A stretch of 42,759 nt of DNA. It comes from Bacteroidales bacterium. Lineage in GTDB: Bacteria > Bacteroidota > Bacteroidia > Bacteroidales > UBA932. The position numbers were made by a program, and so were the translations under genes. The DNA lies in the NCBI GenBank assembly GCA_017554305.1, contig JAFZIN010000026.1:1-42759 (forward strand). The letters are read 5' to 3'. Below are positions 17,271 to 24,507 of the stretch, in pieces (the first letter of the stretch is position 1; every line of letters begins with the position of its first letter). The notes beneath the pieces are model-generated. The model had not been told where the DNA came from. It searched no databases and saw only the letters and a program-made list of their open reading frames with translations.

Positions 17271-17900
17271 ATGGACTTTTTCAGAAATTCATTCAGAGGA
17301 ATCTTTGTATTCGTTGTTGGTCTTTGTATGGTCTGCTGGCCATCTGCAATGGTGACCCTTGCTGTTAAAGTAATTGGATTCTGCTTAATATTTGCAGGTC
17401 TTGTAACCATTGTATACAACCTTGCAAATAACGGATTCTCAGATCTTAAGGGAATGAGTCTGGTATATCTTGTAAGCGCCGTTCTGCTTCTTGCTGCCGG
17501 AATAATTCTGCTTGTAAAGACCTCCTTCTTTGTTAGGTTCGTAGGCATTATTTTTGGAATCATCCTCTTTCTGTACGGCCTGGTGCAGGTTATTCATACA
17601 ATCAACTACTCCAAGGGATTACGCGGCAGAATCTGGCTTTACCTGGTTCCCGTACTTATCTGTGCTTTAGGTGTTGCCATCTGCTTCTACCCGGAAGAGA
17701 ACGCCAAAATGCTCTGCATAATTTTTGGTATCTGTCTTATGTTCCTGGGTATTACAGAGATGGTTCTTGTATTCAAGGCCAGGGAACTTGCAAAACGCCT
17801 TAAGACCGCCTCTGAAAGAGACGCCCAGGACTTGCGTAATGCTCAGCCGAACGGCACAGTTATAGACGTTGAGGCAGAGGAGATTAAAGACTCCGAATAG
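17271..17900 (+). CDS. DUF308/HdeD-type membrane protein
   Basis: A 209-aa inner-membrane protein of unknown function. About six hydrophobic segments (starting near residues 8, 29, 60, 85, 115 and 140) alternate with short loops, then a charged cytoplasmic tail (about 165-209) ending VIDVEAEEIKDSE. The paired short helices with glycines resemble the HdeD/DUF308 repeat; this is by fold pattern, not a catalytic motif. It is followed 15 nt later by a phosphoesterase lipoprotein, probably in one transcript. Confidence 0.75.
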   Translation: MDFFRNSFRGIFVFVVGLCMVCWPSAMVTLAVKVIGFCLIFAGLVTIVYNLANNGFSDLKGMSLVYLVSAVLLLAAGIILLVKTSFFVRFVGIIFGIILFLYGLVQVIHTINYSKGLRGRIWLYLVPVLICALGVAICFYPEENAKMLCIIFGICLMFLGITEMVLVFKARELAKRLKTASERDAQDLRNAQPNGTVIDVEAEEIKDSE

Positions 17901-17915
17901 TACACGGGGTATTCT

Positions 17916-18737
17916 ATGAGGAGAATCTTTCTTTTCTTAATTTTGCTTGCTGCTCTTACAGGCTGCAGTCCAAAGGTTTACTCTGACTTTACTTTTGTTC
18001 AGATGAGTGACCCGCAGATTGGATTCAGGGATAAGTCTTCTGGTTTTGTTCATACGGATTCTTTGTTTGATTTGGCGGTTAAGGAGGTGAATCTTCTGAA
18101 GCCCTCGTGTGTAATCATTACGGGGGATTTGATTAATGACCAGAGAGATATGCTGCAGGATTCTATATACAGAGCAAACAGAGCAAAAATTGAGGTCCCT
18201 GTATATGAAGTTCCCGGCAATCACGATATCCGTCCATGGACTGCAGATAATCACAGTAACTATCTTAACCTCAGGGGGTATGAGAGGTTCTCTTTCCGTT
18301 TGAACGGTTGCGCCTTTATAGGAATTGACTCCAACTGTATACTTGACAGCACAGATGTTACTGCACAAATCGCGGAGGAAGAGCAACTTAAATGGCTTAA
18401 GAGAGAACTGAAGAAGGCTCGCAAATGCCGGTACACCTTTGTATTCCTGCACTGCCCTGTTATTCTGGAAACTATCGGGGAGGAAAATGGATATTTCAAC
18501 TTCCCAAAGGGTAAGAGAGCGGAGTATATTGCTCTGTTCAAAGAGTACGGAGTGGCTGCGGTTTTTGCCGGCCACACTCACATGGAGTATGAGACTCAGG
18601 CAGAGGGAATTCGCTTTGTTACAGCAGGTCCGGTGGGAAGCCCGCTCGGAAGGGGCTACTCCGGATATGAAGTGATAAAAGTTACAAAGAACGGTTTTTC
18701 AACTGAGTATAAAGGAACCGTTCTGCCAAATAACTAA
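17916..18737 (+). CDS. Metallophosphoesterase lipoprotein
   Basis: Calcineurin-like phosphoesterase exported as a lipoprotein: the signal peptide ends in the lipobox LTGC (Cys17). The dimetal motifs are present in order: SDPQIG (about 31-36; DPQ in place of the commoner DxH, as in CPPED1-like members), ITGDLIND, PGNHDIRPW, and FAGHTHMEYE. It is 273 aa and the substrate is unknown. Its stop overlaps the stop of the convergent CxxC protein gene by 4 bases, leaving no room for a separate terminator. Confidence 0.88.
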   Translation: MRRIFLFLILLAALTGCSPKVYSDFTFVQMSDPQIGFRDKSSGFVHTDSLFDLAVKEVNLLKPSCVIITGDLINDQRDMLQDSIYRANRAKIEVPVYEVPGNHDIRPWTADNHSNYLNLRGYERFSFRLNGCAFIGIDSNCILDSTDVTAQIAEEEQLKWLKRELKKARKCRYTFVFLHCPVILETIGEENGYFNFPKGKRAEYIALFKEYGVAAVFAGHTHMEYETQAEGIRFVTAGPVGSPLGRGYSGYEVIKVTKNGFSTEYKGTVLPNN

Positions 18738-19177
18738 TTCTCTTCATTAGGATCATCGGGCAGTTTGCCGGTGCCGTCGCAATCCGGGCATTTCCACTCC
18801 AAGTATCCTTTACTGTTGCATGTCATGCAGCGTACGTGGCCGGTTCCCTCACAGATTGAGCAGACTATGCGGCCTGTGCCTTTGCAGTTATCACAGTCAA
18901 ACCATCCGCCTCCTCCGCACTTCTTGCAGTTAGGATTTCTACCGTGGCAGTGAGGGCAGAGATATTTGCCGCCGCCTCCGCAGAATGTGCATCTCAGCGA
19001 TTTGGTTCCGTTGCAGGTCATGCACTCTCTGTATCCTACTCCATGGCAGGAGTGACACTCGTTGCGTAATGTTCCTGTTCCCTCACATCTTTGGCAAACC
19101 TTATCCATACTAAGCAGCACCGTCATTCCTAAAAATGCTGCAATACAGATAGTTATACTTCTGATAAACTTTTTCAT
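18734..19177 (-). CDS. Exported cysteine-rich DnaJ-type zinc-finger protein
   Basis: A 147-aa protein with an N-terminal signal or anchor (residues 1-23) followed by ten CxxC motifs, mostly CxxCxGxG, filling residues 28 to 138: for example CQRCEGTG, CTFCGGGG, CDNCKGTG, CSICEGTG. DnaJ has four such motifs binding two zinc ions; ten could bind five. There is no J domain and no DnaJ substrate domain, so it is not a DnaJ. Role unknown; a chaperone-like or scaffold role outside the cytoplasm is speculation. It follows the MORN-repeat gene by 10 nt, so they form an operon. Confidence 0.75.
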   Translation of the reverse strand: MKKFIRSITICIAAFLGMTVLLSMDKVCQRCEGTGTLRNECHSCHGVGYRECMTCNGTKSLRCTFCGGGGKYLCPHCHGRNPNCKKCGGGGWFDCDNCKGTGRIVCSICEGTGHVRCMTCNSKGYLEWKCPDCDGTGKLPDDPNEEN

Positions 19178-19187
19178 ATTACTATGT

Positions 19188-20057
19188 TTATTTATTAAAA
19201 TTCACTTTTACGCTTCGTACAAGTTTATCATCTTTCCACTCGCCCTCCTTGTCTATGCTTCCATCCTCTTTATACATTATTCCCATACCATCTATCCATC
19301 CCTGTTTGAAGTAACCTCTGTATTTGACCTTTCCGCTCTCATAGTACCATACGGCAAAACCATCCAGAACAGAGTTTTCTTCTCCGTTTTTATCTGTAAT
19401 TATAACAAATGTACCTTCCCACTCTTTGTTTCCGTTCTTGTAATAAGTAGTTCCCTCTCCGCAGCTCAAGTCGTTTTTCCATTTTCCCTCATACTCTTTG
19501 TTACCGTTCTCGTAATACAGGATGCCATATCCGTCAAATTCATTCTTCTTCCATGAACCCTTATACTCAATGTTGCCGTTCTCATAATACAGGATGCCAT
19601 ATCCGTCAAAATAACTCTCCTTCCATGAACCCTTATACTCAAGGGCGCCGCTGGTGTAATAGCTCGTTCCAATTCCGTCAAAATCACCGTTTTTGAACTC
19701 CCCCTCATACTCTTTGACCTCTTTTGGGCCGCTGTTGGAATAGTAATAAACTCCAGATCCGTTAAATTGTCCTCCCTTTATGAAACCTTCATATTTCTTG
19801 TGCCCGTTTTCATAGTAAACAGTACCCTTACCCTCTGGAGCTCCGTCCTTCCATCCTCCCTCGTAATACTTGTTGCCGTTTGCATAATAGCAAACACCAT
19901 ATCCGTTAGGAATACTGTCTTTAGCCTCTCCAACATATTTGAAACCGTCTTGTGTAATGGTAATTTTGTTTTGTGCCATGCAAATCCCAGATACCAACCC
20001 CATTACCGCCATCAGCACAACCACCGTAATTTTTTGAATCAAAGTTTTCATACTCAT
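19188..20057 (-). CDS. Exported MORN-repeat protein
   Basis: A 289-aa protein with an N-terminal signal peptide (cleavage near GICMAQ) and about nine or ten MORN-type repeats of the form Y-x-G-x-W-x-x-x-x-x-x-G-x-G, with units such as YKGSWKKNEFDGYG and YYENGNKE. MORN repeats usually bind lipids or proteins; here location and partner are unknown. Two central repeats are nearly identical at DNA level (69-nt period, about 19490-19630). One unit (near residues 215-235) carries a longer insertion. The start could be Met1 (20057) or Met3 (20051). It is transcribed together with the downstream CxxC protein gene. Confidence 0.8.
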   Translation of the reverse strand: MSMKTLIQKITVVVLMAVMGLVSGICMAQNKITITQDGFKYVGEAKDSIPNGYGVCYYANGNKYYEGGWKDGAPEGKGTVYYENGHKKYEGFIKGGQFNGSGVYYYSNSGPKEVKEYEGEFKNGDFDGIGTSYYTSGALEYKGSWKESYFDGYGILYYENGNIEYKGSWKKNEFDGYGILYYENGNKEYEGKWKNDLSCGEGTTYYKNGNKEWEGTFVIITDKNGEENSVLDGFAVWYYESGKVKYRGYFKQGWIDGMGIMYKEDGSIDKEGEWKDDKLVRSVKVNFNK

Positions 20058-20073
20058 AAGAATCTATCAATAC

Positions 20074-20081
20074 CAAAGATA
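20074..20081 (-). promoter_or_regulatory. -7 box of the MORN/CxxC operon
   Basis: The minus strand reads TATCTTTG, 16 nt before the ATG at 20057. No -33 TTTG lies at the expected spacing. Confidence 0.55.
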
Positions 20082-20124
20082 ACTATTTTTTCCTACATGC
20101 TTCTTCCAACCAAAAATATAATAA

Positions 20125-20150
20125 AAATTATCATAATTTATTTATCTTTG
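20125..20150 (+). promoter_or_regulatory. Operator palindrome and promoter of higBA
   Basis: AAATTAT-C-ATAATTT (20125-20139) is a perfect palindrome immediately before the -7 box TATCTTTG (20143-20150). Nearly the same block, TTATCATAATTTA plus TTATCTTTG, precedes the second higA copy, which supports autoregulation by HigA (inference). Confidence 0.65.
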
Positions 20151-20158
20151 CATAGTAT

Positions 20159-20479
20159 ATGAAAGTAACGATGGGACAGGACCTGTTTGAACTATATAAA
20201 ACAGGAAACAGTAAGCGATACAAAGATGTATCTAGAAATCCGCAACTTAGAGACGGCTTTACCCGCGCTGTTGAATTTATGAAAGCAGCGGAATCGGTAG
20301 AACAACTCAAAGGTGCAAGTTTCCTGCATTACGAACAACTCAAATATCAGAATTCAGGTATCTCATCAGTGAGGCTTTCCAACAGTTACGTTCATAGACT
20401 ATTGTTTACGGAGAATGAAACAGGAATAGAATTAACTTTGATAGAAATAGATGACACACATTATGGCAACAAAAAATGA
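20159..20479 (+). CDS. higB: HigB/RelE-type toxin
   Basis: A 106-aa basic protein of the RelE/ParE/HigB mRNA-interferase superfamily, expected to cut mRNA on the ribosome. The family pattern is visible: an N-terminal MKVTM strand and helix, the charged core LKGASFLHYEQLKYQNSG, then the strand SSVRLSNSYVHRLLFTE typical of HigB. The ATG is only 8 nt after the -7 box. The reading frame overlaps the start of higA, which gives toxin-first order as in higBA systems. Activity is not testable from sequence, but no frameshift or truncation is seen. Confidence 0.8.
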   Translation: MKVTMGQDLFELYKTGNSKRYKDVSRNPQLRDGFTRAVEFMKAAESVEQLKGASFLHYEQLKYQNSGISSVRLSNSYVHRLLFTENETGIELTLIEIDDTHYGNKK

Positions 20480-20924
20480 GATATTGTATTCAGTAGATGA
20501 CGTTTATCCGGCGTACCCCGTTCACCCGGGTAATATGCTGGGAGAAGAACTGAAGGTAAGGGGAATCAGCAGCAAGAAGTTCTCTGAAATGATTGGTATT
20601 CAGGGTTCTCATCTGAGTGCTTTGATTCACGGCGTAAGAAACTTTACACCTGCCGTTGCAGCAAAAATTGAAAAAGGATTACCTGAGATTCCTTCATCCA
20701 TTTGGGTTAAGATGCAAGAGAACTACAACAAATCTATCCGTCAACAAAAGGTGAACACCAATTTACTTGTATCCGGCTATGCACCTAAGGAAGAGACTCT
20801 TATCCCAGTTCTTGCGGAAGATGGTGCGGACTATTCTAAGTGGAAAAGCGTCACTATCAAGATTCCCAAGAAGGATGAAAAACTTCTAAAAGAACTGGCT
20901 AATAAGTTCGGCTGGAAGATTTAA
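20463..20924 (+). CDS. higA: HigA-type antitoxin (XRE family), copy 1
   Basis: A 153-aa antitoxin. Residues about 20-80 form the helix-turn-helix typical of HigA (HPGNMLGEELKVRGISSKKF, then the recognition segment SHLSALIHGVRNF). The C-terminal part is lysine-rich. It should bind HigB and repress its own operon through the palindrome at 20125-20139. The frame opens at ATG 20451, but 20463 (MATKNEIL) is where homology with copy 2 begins, so it is preferred. Copy 2 at 25895-26356 has the same length and differs at only six residues. Confidence 0.88.
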   Translation: MATKNEILYSVDDVYPAYPVHPGNMLGEELKVRGISSKKFSEMIGIQGSHLSALIHGVRNFTPAVAAKIEKGLPEIPSSIWVKMQENYNKSIRQQKVNTNLLVSGYAPKEETLIPVLAEDGADYSKWKSVTIKIPKKDEKLLKELANKFGWKI

Positions 20925-20929
20925 AAGAG

Positions 20930-20937
20930 TATCTTTG
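20930..20937 (+). promoter_or_regulatory. -7 box for the JAMM-like gene
   Basis: TATCTTTG lies 6 nt after the higA stop and 22 nt before the next ATG. There is no clear -33 box, so read-through from higBA is also possible. Confidence 0.5.
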
Positions 20938-20959
20938 GATAAAATTTGAACAAAACATT

Positions 20960-21805
20960 ATGAAACGTCTTTTCTTATTCCTTGGTATTCTCTTGTTTGC
21001 TCTCTCTTCAACCTTTGCCCAGAAGAAGAAACTGCCACCGCTTAATCAGTTGGCTATGATTAATGACAGTATCATATCAGAAGGACACCAAATCTACTTC
21101 TCTGAAAAGATAGCTTGGATTACTACAGATTCTCTTTTTGCGCATAAGCACACAGAAAGTGAAATAGGTGCATCTTTAACCTACTTTGAAGACAGTGTGT
21201 GGGTTAGCCTTTTTACAGATAAAGCAGTAGAAAATTCAATATTTGAGATTCGTTGGGATTTCAAACAAGAAACAGATACTCTCATAGATGCCGTTCGTCC
21301 TTTAACGGATAATGAAAAGGCATTCATTGTTCGCAAAAATAAACTCATTCAAACTGGAATAGGTACTTACAGAGACAGCATAAATGGAATTAATCCTAAA
21401 TATGGTCACTTTAATGTTGATATTATCAGAATAAACGATAAGGTAACAAGACTATATCTTCTTCAAGGAATTAATTTTGAGGCCATTCCATTTGGCAATG
21501 ATTACAGTATAGATTTTGACAACAATGACAATCCTATCTGTTTCAGGAGATATCACCGTTCATTTTTGCCTTTTGAGTTTCCTAAAGACAAAAATAAGAA
21601 GGTACTCACAATAATTCACTCCCATTTACCGGATAACCCATATATCACACCTACAGATATTTGCAATTTTTTACTCTATGGAAGAGACCTCTTTGGTCAA
21701 ACCAGTTTTATAGTCTTAAGCACTGCTTTTGAAGGCCATATAAAATTCATGTATATGGATAGTCAAAAATCAATTGCTACTGTAACGGATGAACTTTTTG
21801 AATAG
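20960..21805 (+). CDS. Secreted protein of unknown function with a JAMM-like motif
   Basis: A 281-aa protein with a clean signal peptide (cleavage after TFAQ, residue 21), expected in the periplasm or outside. No family is recognised with certainty. A segment at residues 220-233, HSHLPDNPYITPTD, fits the JAMM/MPN metalloprotease pattern H-x-H-x7-S-x2-D with Thr in place of Ser, and is followed by a helix and two strands (SFIVLS, KFMYM) as in that fold. The required upstream Glu cannot be assigned without alignment. Its 3' end overlaps the convergent HExxH lipoprotein gene by 29 nt. Confidence 0.65.
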   Translation: MKRLFLFLGILLFALSSTFAQKKKLPPLNQLAMINDSIISEGHQIYFSEKIAWITTDSLFAHKHTESEIGASLTYFEDSVWVSLFTDKAVENSIFEIRWDFKQETDTLIDAVRPLTDNEKAFIVRKNKLIQTGIGTYRDSINGINPKYGHFNVDIIRINDKVTRLYLLQGINFEAIPFGNDYSIDFDNNDNPICFRRYHRSFLPFEFPKDKNKKVLTIIHSHLPDNPYITPTDICNFLLYGRDLFGQTSFIVLSTAFEGHIKFMYMDSQKSIATVTDELFE

Positions 21806-22988
21806 TTTTTTTCTTTTTTATCAGAGTCCAGCCGGAGGTAACGATTGTATCTCCTTGAACGGTAAGGGTATCCAGCCGTGGTAACTCTACGTGATGCCAA
21901 TCAGCGGTTATCTTCAAAGGATGACCTTTTACATATCCCCACTCACAAAATGCTTCACCTCCAAAGATGACCATACCTCCGTCTTCCATTTGAACCATAC
22001 TGTCCGGCGCAAACTGGATGGATAAGTTTGAACTTTCTAATTTGATGACGTTATCCGGTGCGAACAGCTTGAGAATCTTGGCATTCCTCTCTTCCAGTTT
22101 GCGTTGAAAAGATTCCTCCGTAACATCAATAGAATCAAAGTCATACCTCGCTTTGGTCTTCTGTACTGCTTCCTCCAAATCTTTAGGAAGTTCTATCTCA
22201 TAGATTTTCTGAACACAAGAACCCAGGTCACTTTCTGCATTAATCTCTTTTCTCCAAGTGTATGAAGACTGATCTAAGATTAACCCGTAAAGAGGGCCGG
22301 AAAGATATGCAAATGAGCGTGTAATATTGTCTGATTCATAGAGGTAATCCAAGTCTGAAAGGCTACGTAAATAATCTTTGTCAGACGGAAAGGCAATGCG
22401 TCTTCCGGTATACTCGGCAAGCCCCTCTAGTATCTCCAAAGAACACTCCTCAGCTGCAGCATCCTTATACAGTTGTCTTCTCAAAGCTCTGAAACTTAAC
22501 GCATCAGACAATGCGGATTTTTTCTGCTTGCCTTTGAGTTCGGCAGCACGCTTTAACGCATTCCACTCCAGTTTGAGAAGAGTGCGGGCATCTCTGTTGG
22601 AGAGATGAGAATTGTTAGGATGTCTTTCCGGGAAAAGGCCCAACTCAGGTTGTCGGTAGTGGAACATCTCATGTACCAGGACTATTATCTGATGCTTGTA
22701 ATCTCCAGATATAGGCCACAATATAGTTGTCCAACGCTTTCCTTCCAACTCAATTGTGGAATTTGCAACAGGCAAATTTGCAGGAAAAGTTTTTGGCGCA
22801 TCGGAAACGTTGCTTACAATATTTCTTACTGAATCTATCCCAAGAACCGGAGAGTAAAGATTTACTCCCCATAACTTGCCGTTATCTTTATCACATATCT
22901 CTTTAACGCTTTCAAAAATGGAACGTTTGGTGGTTTGACAAGAAATAATCAACACCAGGGCCAATGTCAAATTAAGAATCTTTTTCAT
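21777..22988 (-). CDS. Putative zinc-metallopeptidase lipoprotein (HExxH)
   Basis: A 403-aa protein with a lipoprotein signal (LIISC, Cys17). VLVHEMFHYRQ (His106 and His110 with Glu107) is a zinc-peptidase HExxH, and EGLAEYTGRR (Glu188, Glu192) about 80 residues later supplies a plausible third ligand, so a gluzincin-type site is likely. The C-terminal 90 residues are beta-rich and may be an accessory domain. Substrate unknown; no close named family is recognised. It probably acts in the periplasm or at the cell surface. The gene lies 10 nt after the chromate transporter pair on the same strand and may be co-transcribed. Confidence 0.72.
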   Translation of the reverse strand: MKKILNLTLALVLIISCQTTKRSIFESVKEICDKDNGKLWGVNLYSPVLGIDSVRNIVSNVSDAPKTFPANLPVANSTIELEGKRWTTILWPISGDYKHQIIVLVHEMFHYRQPELGLFPERHPNNSHLSNRDARTLLKLEWNALKRAAELKGKQKKSALSDALSFRALRRQLYKDAAAEECSLEILEGLAEYTGRRIAFPSDKDYLRSLSDLDYLYESDNITRSFAYLSGPLYGLILDQSSYTWRKEINAESDLGSCVQKIYEIELPKDLEEAVQKTKARYDFDSIDVTEESFQRKLEERNAKILKLFAPDNVIKLESSNLSIQFAPDSMVQMEDGGMVIFGGEAFCEWGYVKGHPLKITADWHHVELPRLDTLTVQGDTIVTSGWTLIKKKKTIQKVHPLQ

Positions 22989-22998
22989 ACTCTTACAA

Positions 22999-23547
22999 TC
23001 AGTAGATTAGCAGGCCTATCAGGCCGCCGGCAAGAATAACCCAGATTGGATTGGCTTTGAGCCATTTGCAGGCAACAAAGGCAGCAGCCAAAAGCACCCA
23101 GGAAGTCCAATGGAAGAAGTTGGTTGGGGTAATCAGAATACCCGCAGCCGCTGCAATCATTCCTATCACAATAGGTCTTATGTTCTTCATAAGTGATGCA
23201 AACAGATCACTCTTTCTCACCTTTGCATAGAGGCGGCAGATTATCAGCACTATCACAAAGGACGGAATCATAACCGCCAAAGTTGCTAAGAATGAGCCGC
23301 CTATGCAGGCTAAATGGGAGTATCCCATATTGTGAGTAACGGTGTAACCAACGTATGTAGCACTGTTTATTCCAACCGGTCCCGGAGTTGCCTGAGAGAT
23401 TGCAACAATATCTGTAAACTGTTCCGCCGTAATCCATGCATGCTTTACAACCACCTCATTTTGAACAAGAGAGAGCATTGCATAGCCTCCTCCGAATGTG
23501 AAGAGACCAATCACCAAAAACGTCCAGAACAACTCCAGGAATATCAT
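22999..23547 (-). CDS. Chromate transporter, second half-size subunit
   Basis: A 182-aa membrane protein of the short-chain CHR family. It contains FGGGYAMLSLVQNEVV (residues 18-33) and the conserved SQATPGPVGINSATYVGY segment, then about five transmembrane helices. Two half-size CHR proteins are thought to assemble as a heterodimer exporting chromate (known for other two-gene CHR systems); sulfate or another anion is possible here. It overlaps the upstream partner by ATGA, so translation is coupled. Confidence 0.88.
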   Translation of the reverse strand: MIFLELFWTFLVIGLFTFGGGYAMLSLVQNEVVVKHAWITAEQFTDIVAISQATPGPVGINSATYVGYTVTHNMGYSHLACIGGSFLATLAVMIPSFVIVLIICRLYAKVRKSDLFASLMKNIRPIVIGMIAAAAGILITPTNFFHWTSWVLLAAAFVACKWLKANPIWVILAGGLIGLLIY

Positions 23548-24137
23548 CTTTCAGCCCTCCCTTTTGGTTTTCTGTAAAAGTAACGCATGGCAAAAAAGCA
23601 TACCGCCATCACCAGTATGATATACACAGGAGAGACCTTTAAAAAGAGTATGGCCACCAAAGTTGCAACTGCCAGTAACGCCCTGAATATGTTCAGTTTA
23701 GATTTAATAATCATGTCCACAACCGGTACCGCAATGAGTGCCACAACCACCGGCCTTACACCCTTAAAGAACTTTTCAACGTAGATATTGTCTCTGAACT
23801 GCTTAAAGAAAATGGCTATAGCCAGTATAATTAGGAATGAAGGCAGGCAGCTCCCGATAGTTGCCGCCACACTACCCTTTTTATCTCTAAGCCTATATCC
23901 TGCAAATATTGAGATGTTTACAATAAGAAGACCAGGCGCACTCTGAGCAATAGCCAGTATATCCATAAACTCCTCATCTTCCAACCAGTGACGCTTCTTA
24001 ACAACCTCCCTGTCTATTAGAGGAATCATAGCGTAGCCGCCACCCAGCGTGAACATGCCAATCTTTGCAAAAACACCGGCAATTTCCCACAGAGAGGTCT
24101 TATCACTTTTCTGTTCCAGAGCTACTTTTTCCTCCAT
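23544..24137 (-). CDS. Chromate transporter, first half-size subunit
   Basis: A 197-aa CHR-family protein with FTLGGGYAMIPLIDREVV near residues 30-47 and the AQSAPGLLIVNISIFAGY motif, paired with the next gene. The open frame extends to 24317, but that extension reads through the tRNA-Ile promoter region; MEEKVALEQ at 24137 is the sensible start. On the minus strand TATTTTTG (24158-24165) is a possible -7 box 20 nt upstream of the ATG. Confidence 0.88.
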   Translation of the reverse strand: MEEKVALEQKSDKTSLWEIAGVFAKIGMFTLGGGYAMIPLIDREVVKKRHWLEDEEFMDILAIAQSAPGLLIVNISIFAGYRLRDKKGSVAATIGSCLPSFLIILAIAIFFKQFRDNIYVEKFFKGVRPVVVALIAVPVVDMIIKSKLNIFRALLAVATLVAILFLKVSPVYIILVMAVCFFAMRYFYRKPKGRAER

Positions 24138-24204
24138 AATCAGCAATTTGCAGAGGTCAAAAATAGCAAATTCAGCGCACTCCTGAGGGGTTTTTGAAAA
24201 AAAT

Positions 24205-24235
24205 TTTGCAGATATTGGAAAAAGGTCTATATTTG
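24205..24235 (+). promoter_or_regulatory. Promoter of the tRNA-Ile/tRNA-Ala transcript
   Basis: TTTG (24205-24208), 19 nt, TATATTTG (24228-24235): a full consensus match. A small GTTAGA-GT-TCTAAC hairpin (24262-24275) lies between it and the tRNA and could guide 5' processing. Confidence 0.8.
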
Positions 24236-24283
24236 CAACCCCATTGAGACAGATGTGGGTTGTTAGAGTTCTAACAGAGATAT

Positions 24284-24358
24284 AGTCTCGTAGCTCAGTT
24301 TGGTTAGAGCACCACACTGATAATGTGGGGGTCCGCGGTTCAAATCCGCGCGGGACTA
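24284..24358 (+). tRNA. tRNA-Ile(GAT)
   Basis: Acceptor AGTCTCG with CGGGACT, discriminator A; anticodon stem CCACA/TGTGG with loop CTGATAA (anticodon GAT); T-arm CGCGG-TTCAAAT-CCGCG. CCA is not encoded. It is separated by only 7 nt from tRNA-Ala. Confidence 0.96.
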
Positions 24359-24365
24359 CAAGACT

Positions 24366-24439
24366 GGGGGACTAGCTCAGTTGGCTAGAGCACCTGCTTT
24401 GCAAGCAGGGGGTCAAGGGTTCGACTCCCTTGTTCTCCA
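24366..24439 (+). tRNA. tRNA-Ala(TGC)
   Basis: Acceptor GGGGGAC with GTTCTCC, discriminator A; anticodon stem CCTGC/GCAGG with loop TTTGCAA (anticodon TGC); T-arm AAGGG-TTCGACT-CCCTT. Ile(GAT)-Ala(TGC) is the pair usually found in the 16S-23S spacer, but there is no rRNA here. Confidence 0.96.
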
Positions 24440-24440
24440 C

Positions 24441-24476
24441 AAAAAAAGAGGAATCAAACGATTCCTCTTTTTTTTG
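24441..24476 (+). terminator. Terminator of the tRNA pair
   Basis: AAAGAGGAATC and GATTCCTCTTT pair around AAAC and are followed by a run of T. The A-rich left flank makes it usable in both directions, so it may also end the minus-strand ATPase gene. Confidence 0.88.
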
Positions 24477-24507
24477 TGTAAACACGGACTAAATGTCTCA
24501 ACTAGTC

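Noticed and set aside
17937-18581. Minus-strand ORF opposite the phosphoesterase gene
   Set aside because: Antisense to a gene with all metallophosphoesterase motifs; composition is not protein-like.
19062-19556. Plus-strand ORF opposite the MORN and CxxC genes
   Set aside because: Antisense to two genes with clear repeat signatures, and it spans their intergenic gap.
24138-24317. 60-codon extension of the first chromate transporter gene
   Set aside because: It runs through the tRNA-Ile promoter on the other strand and has no membrane or family character; MEEKVALEQ is the normal start.
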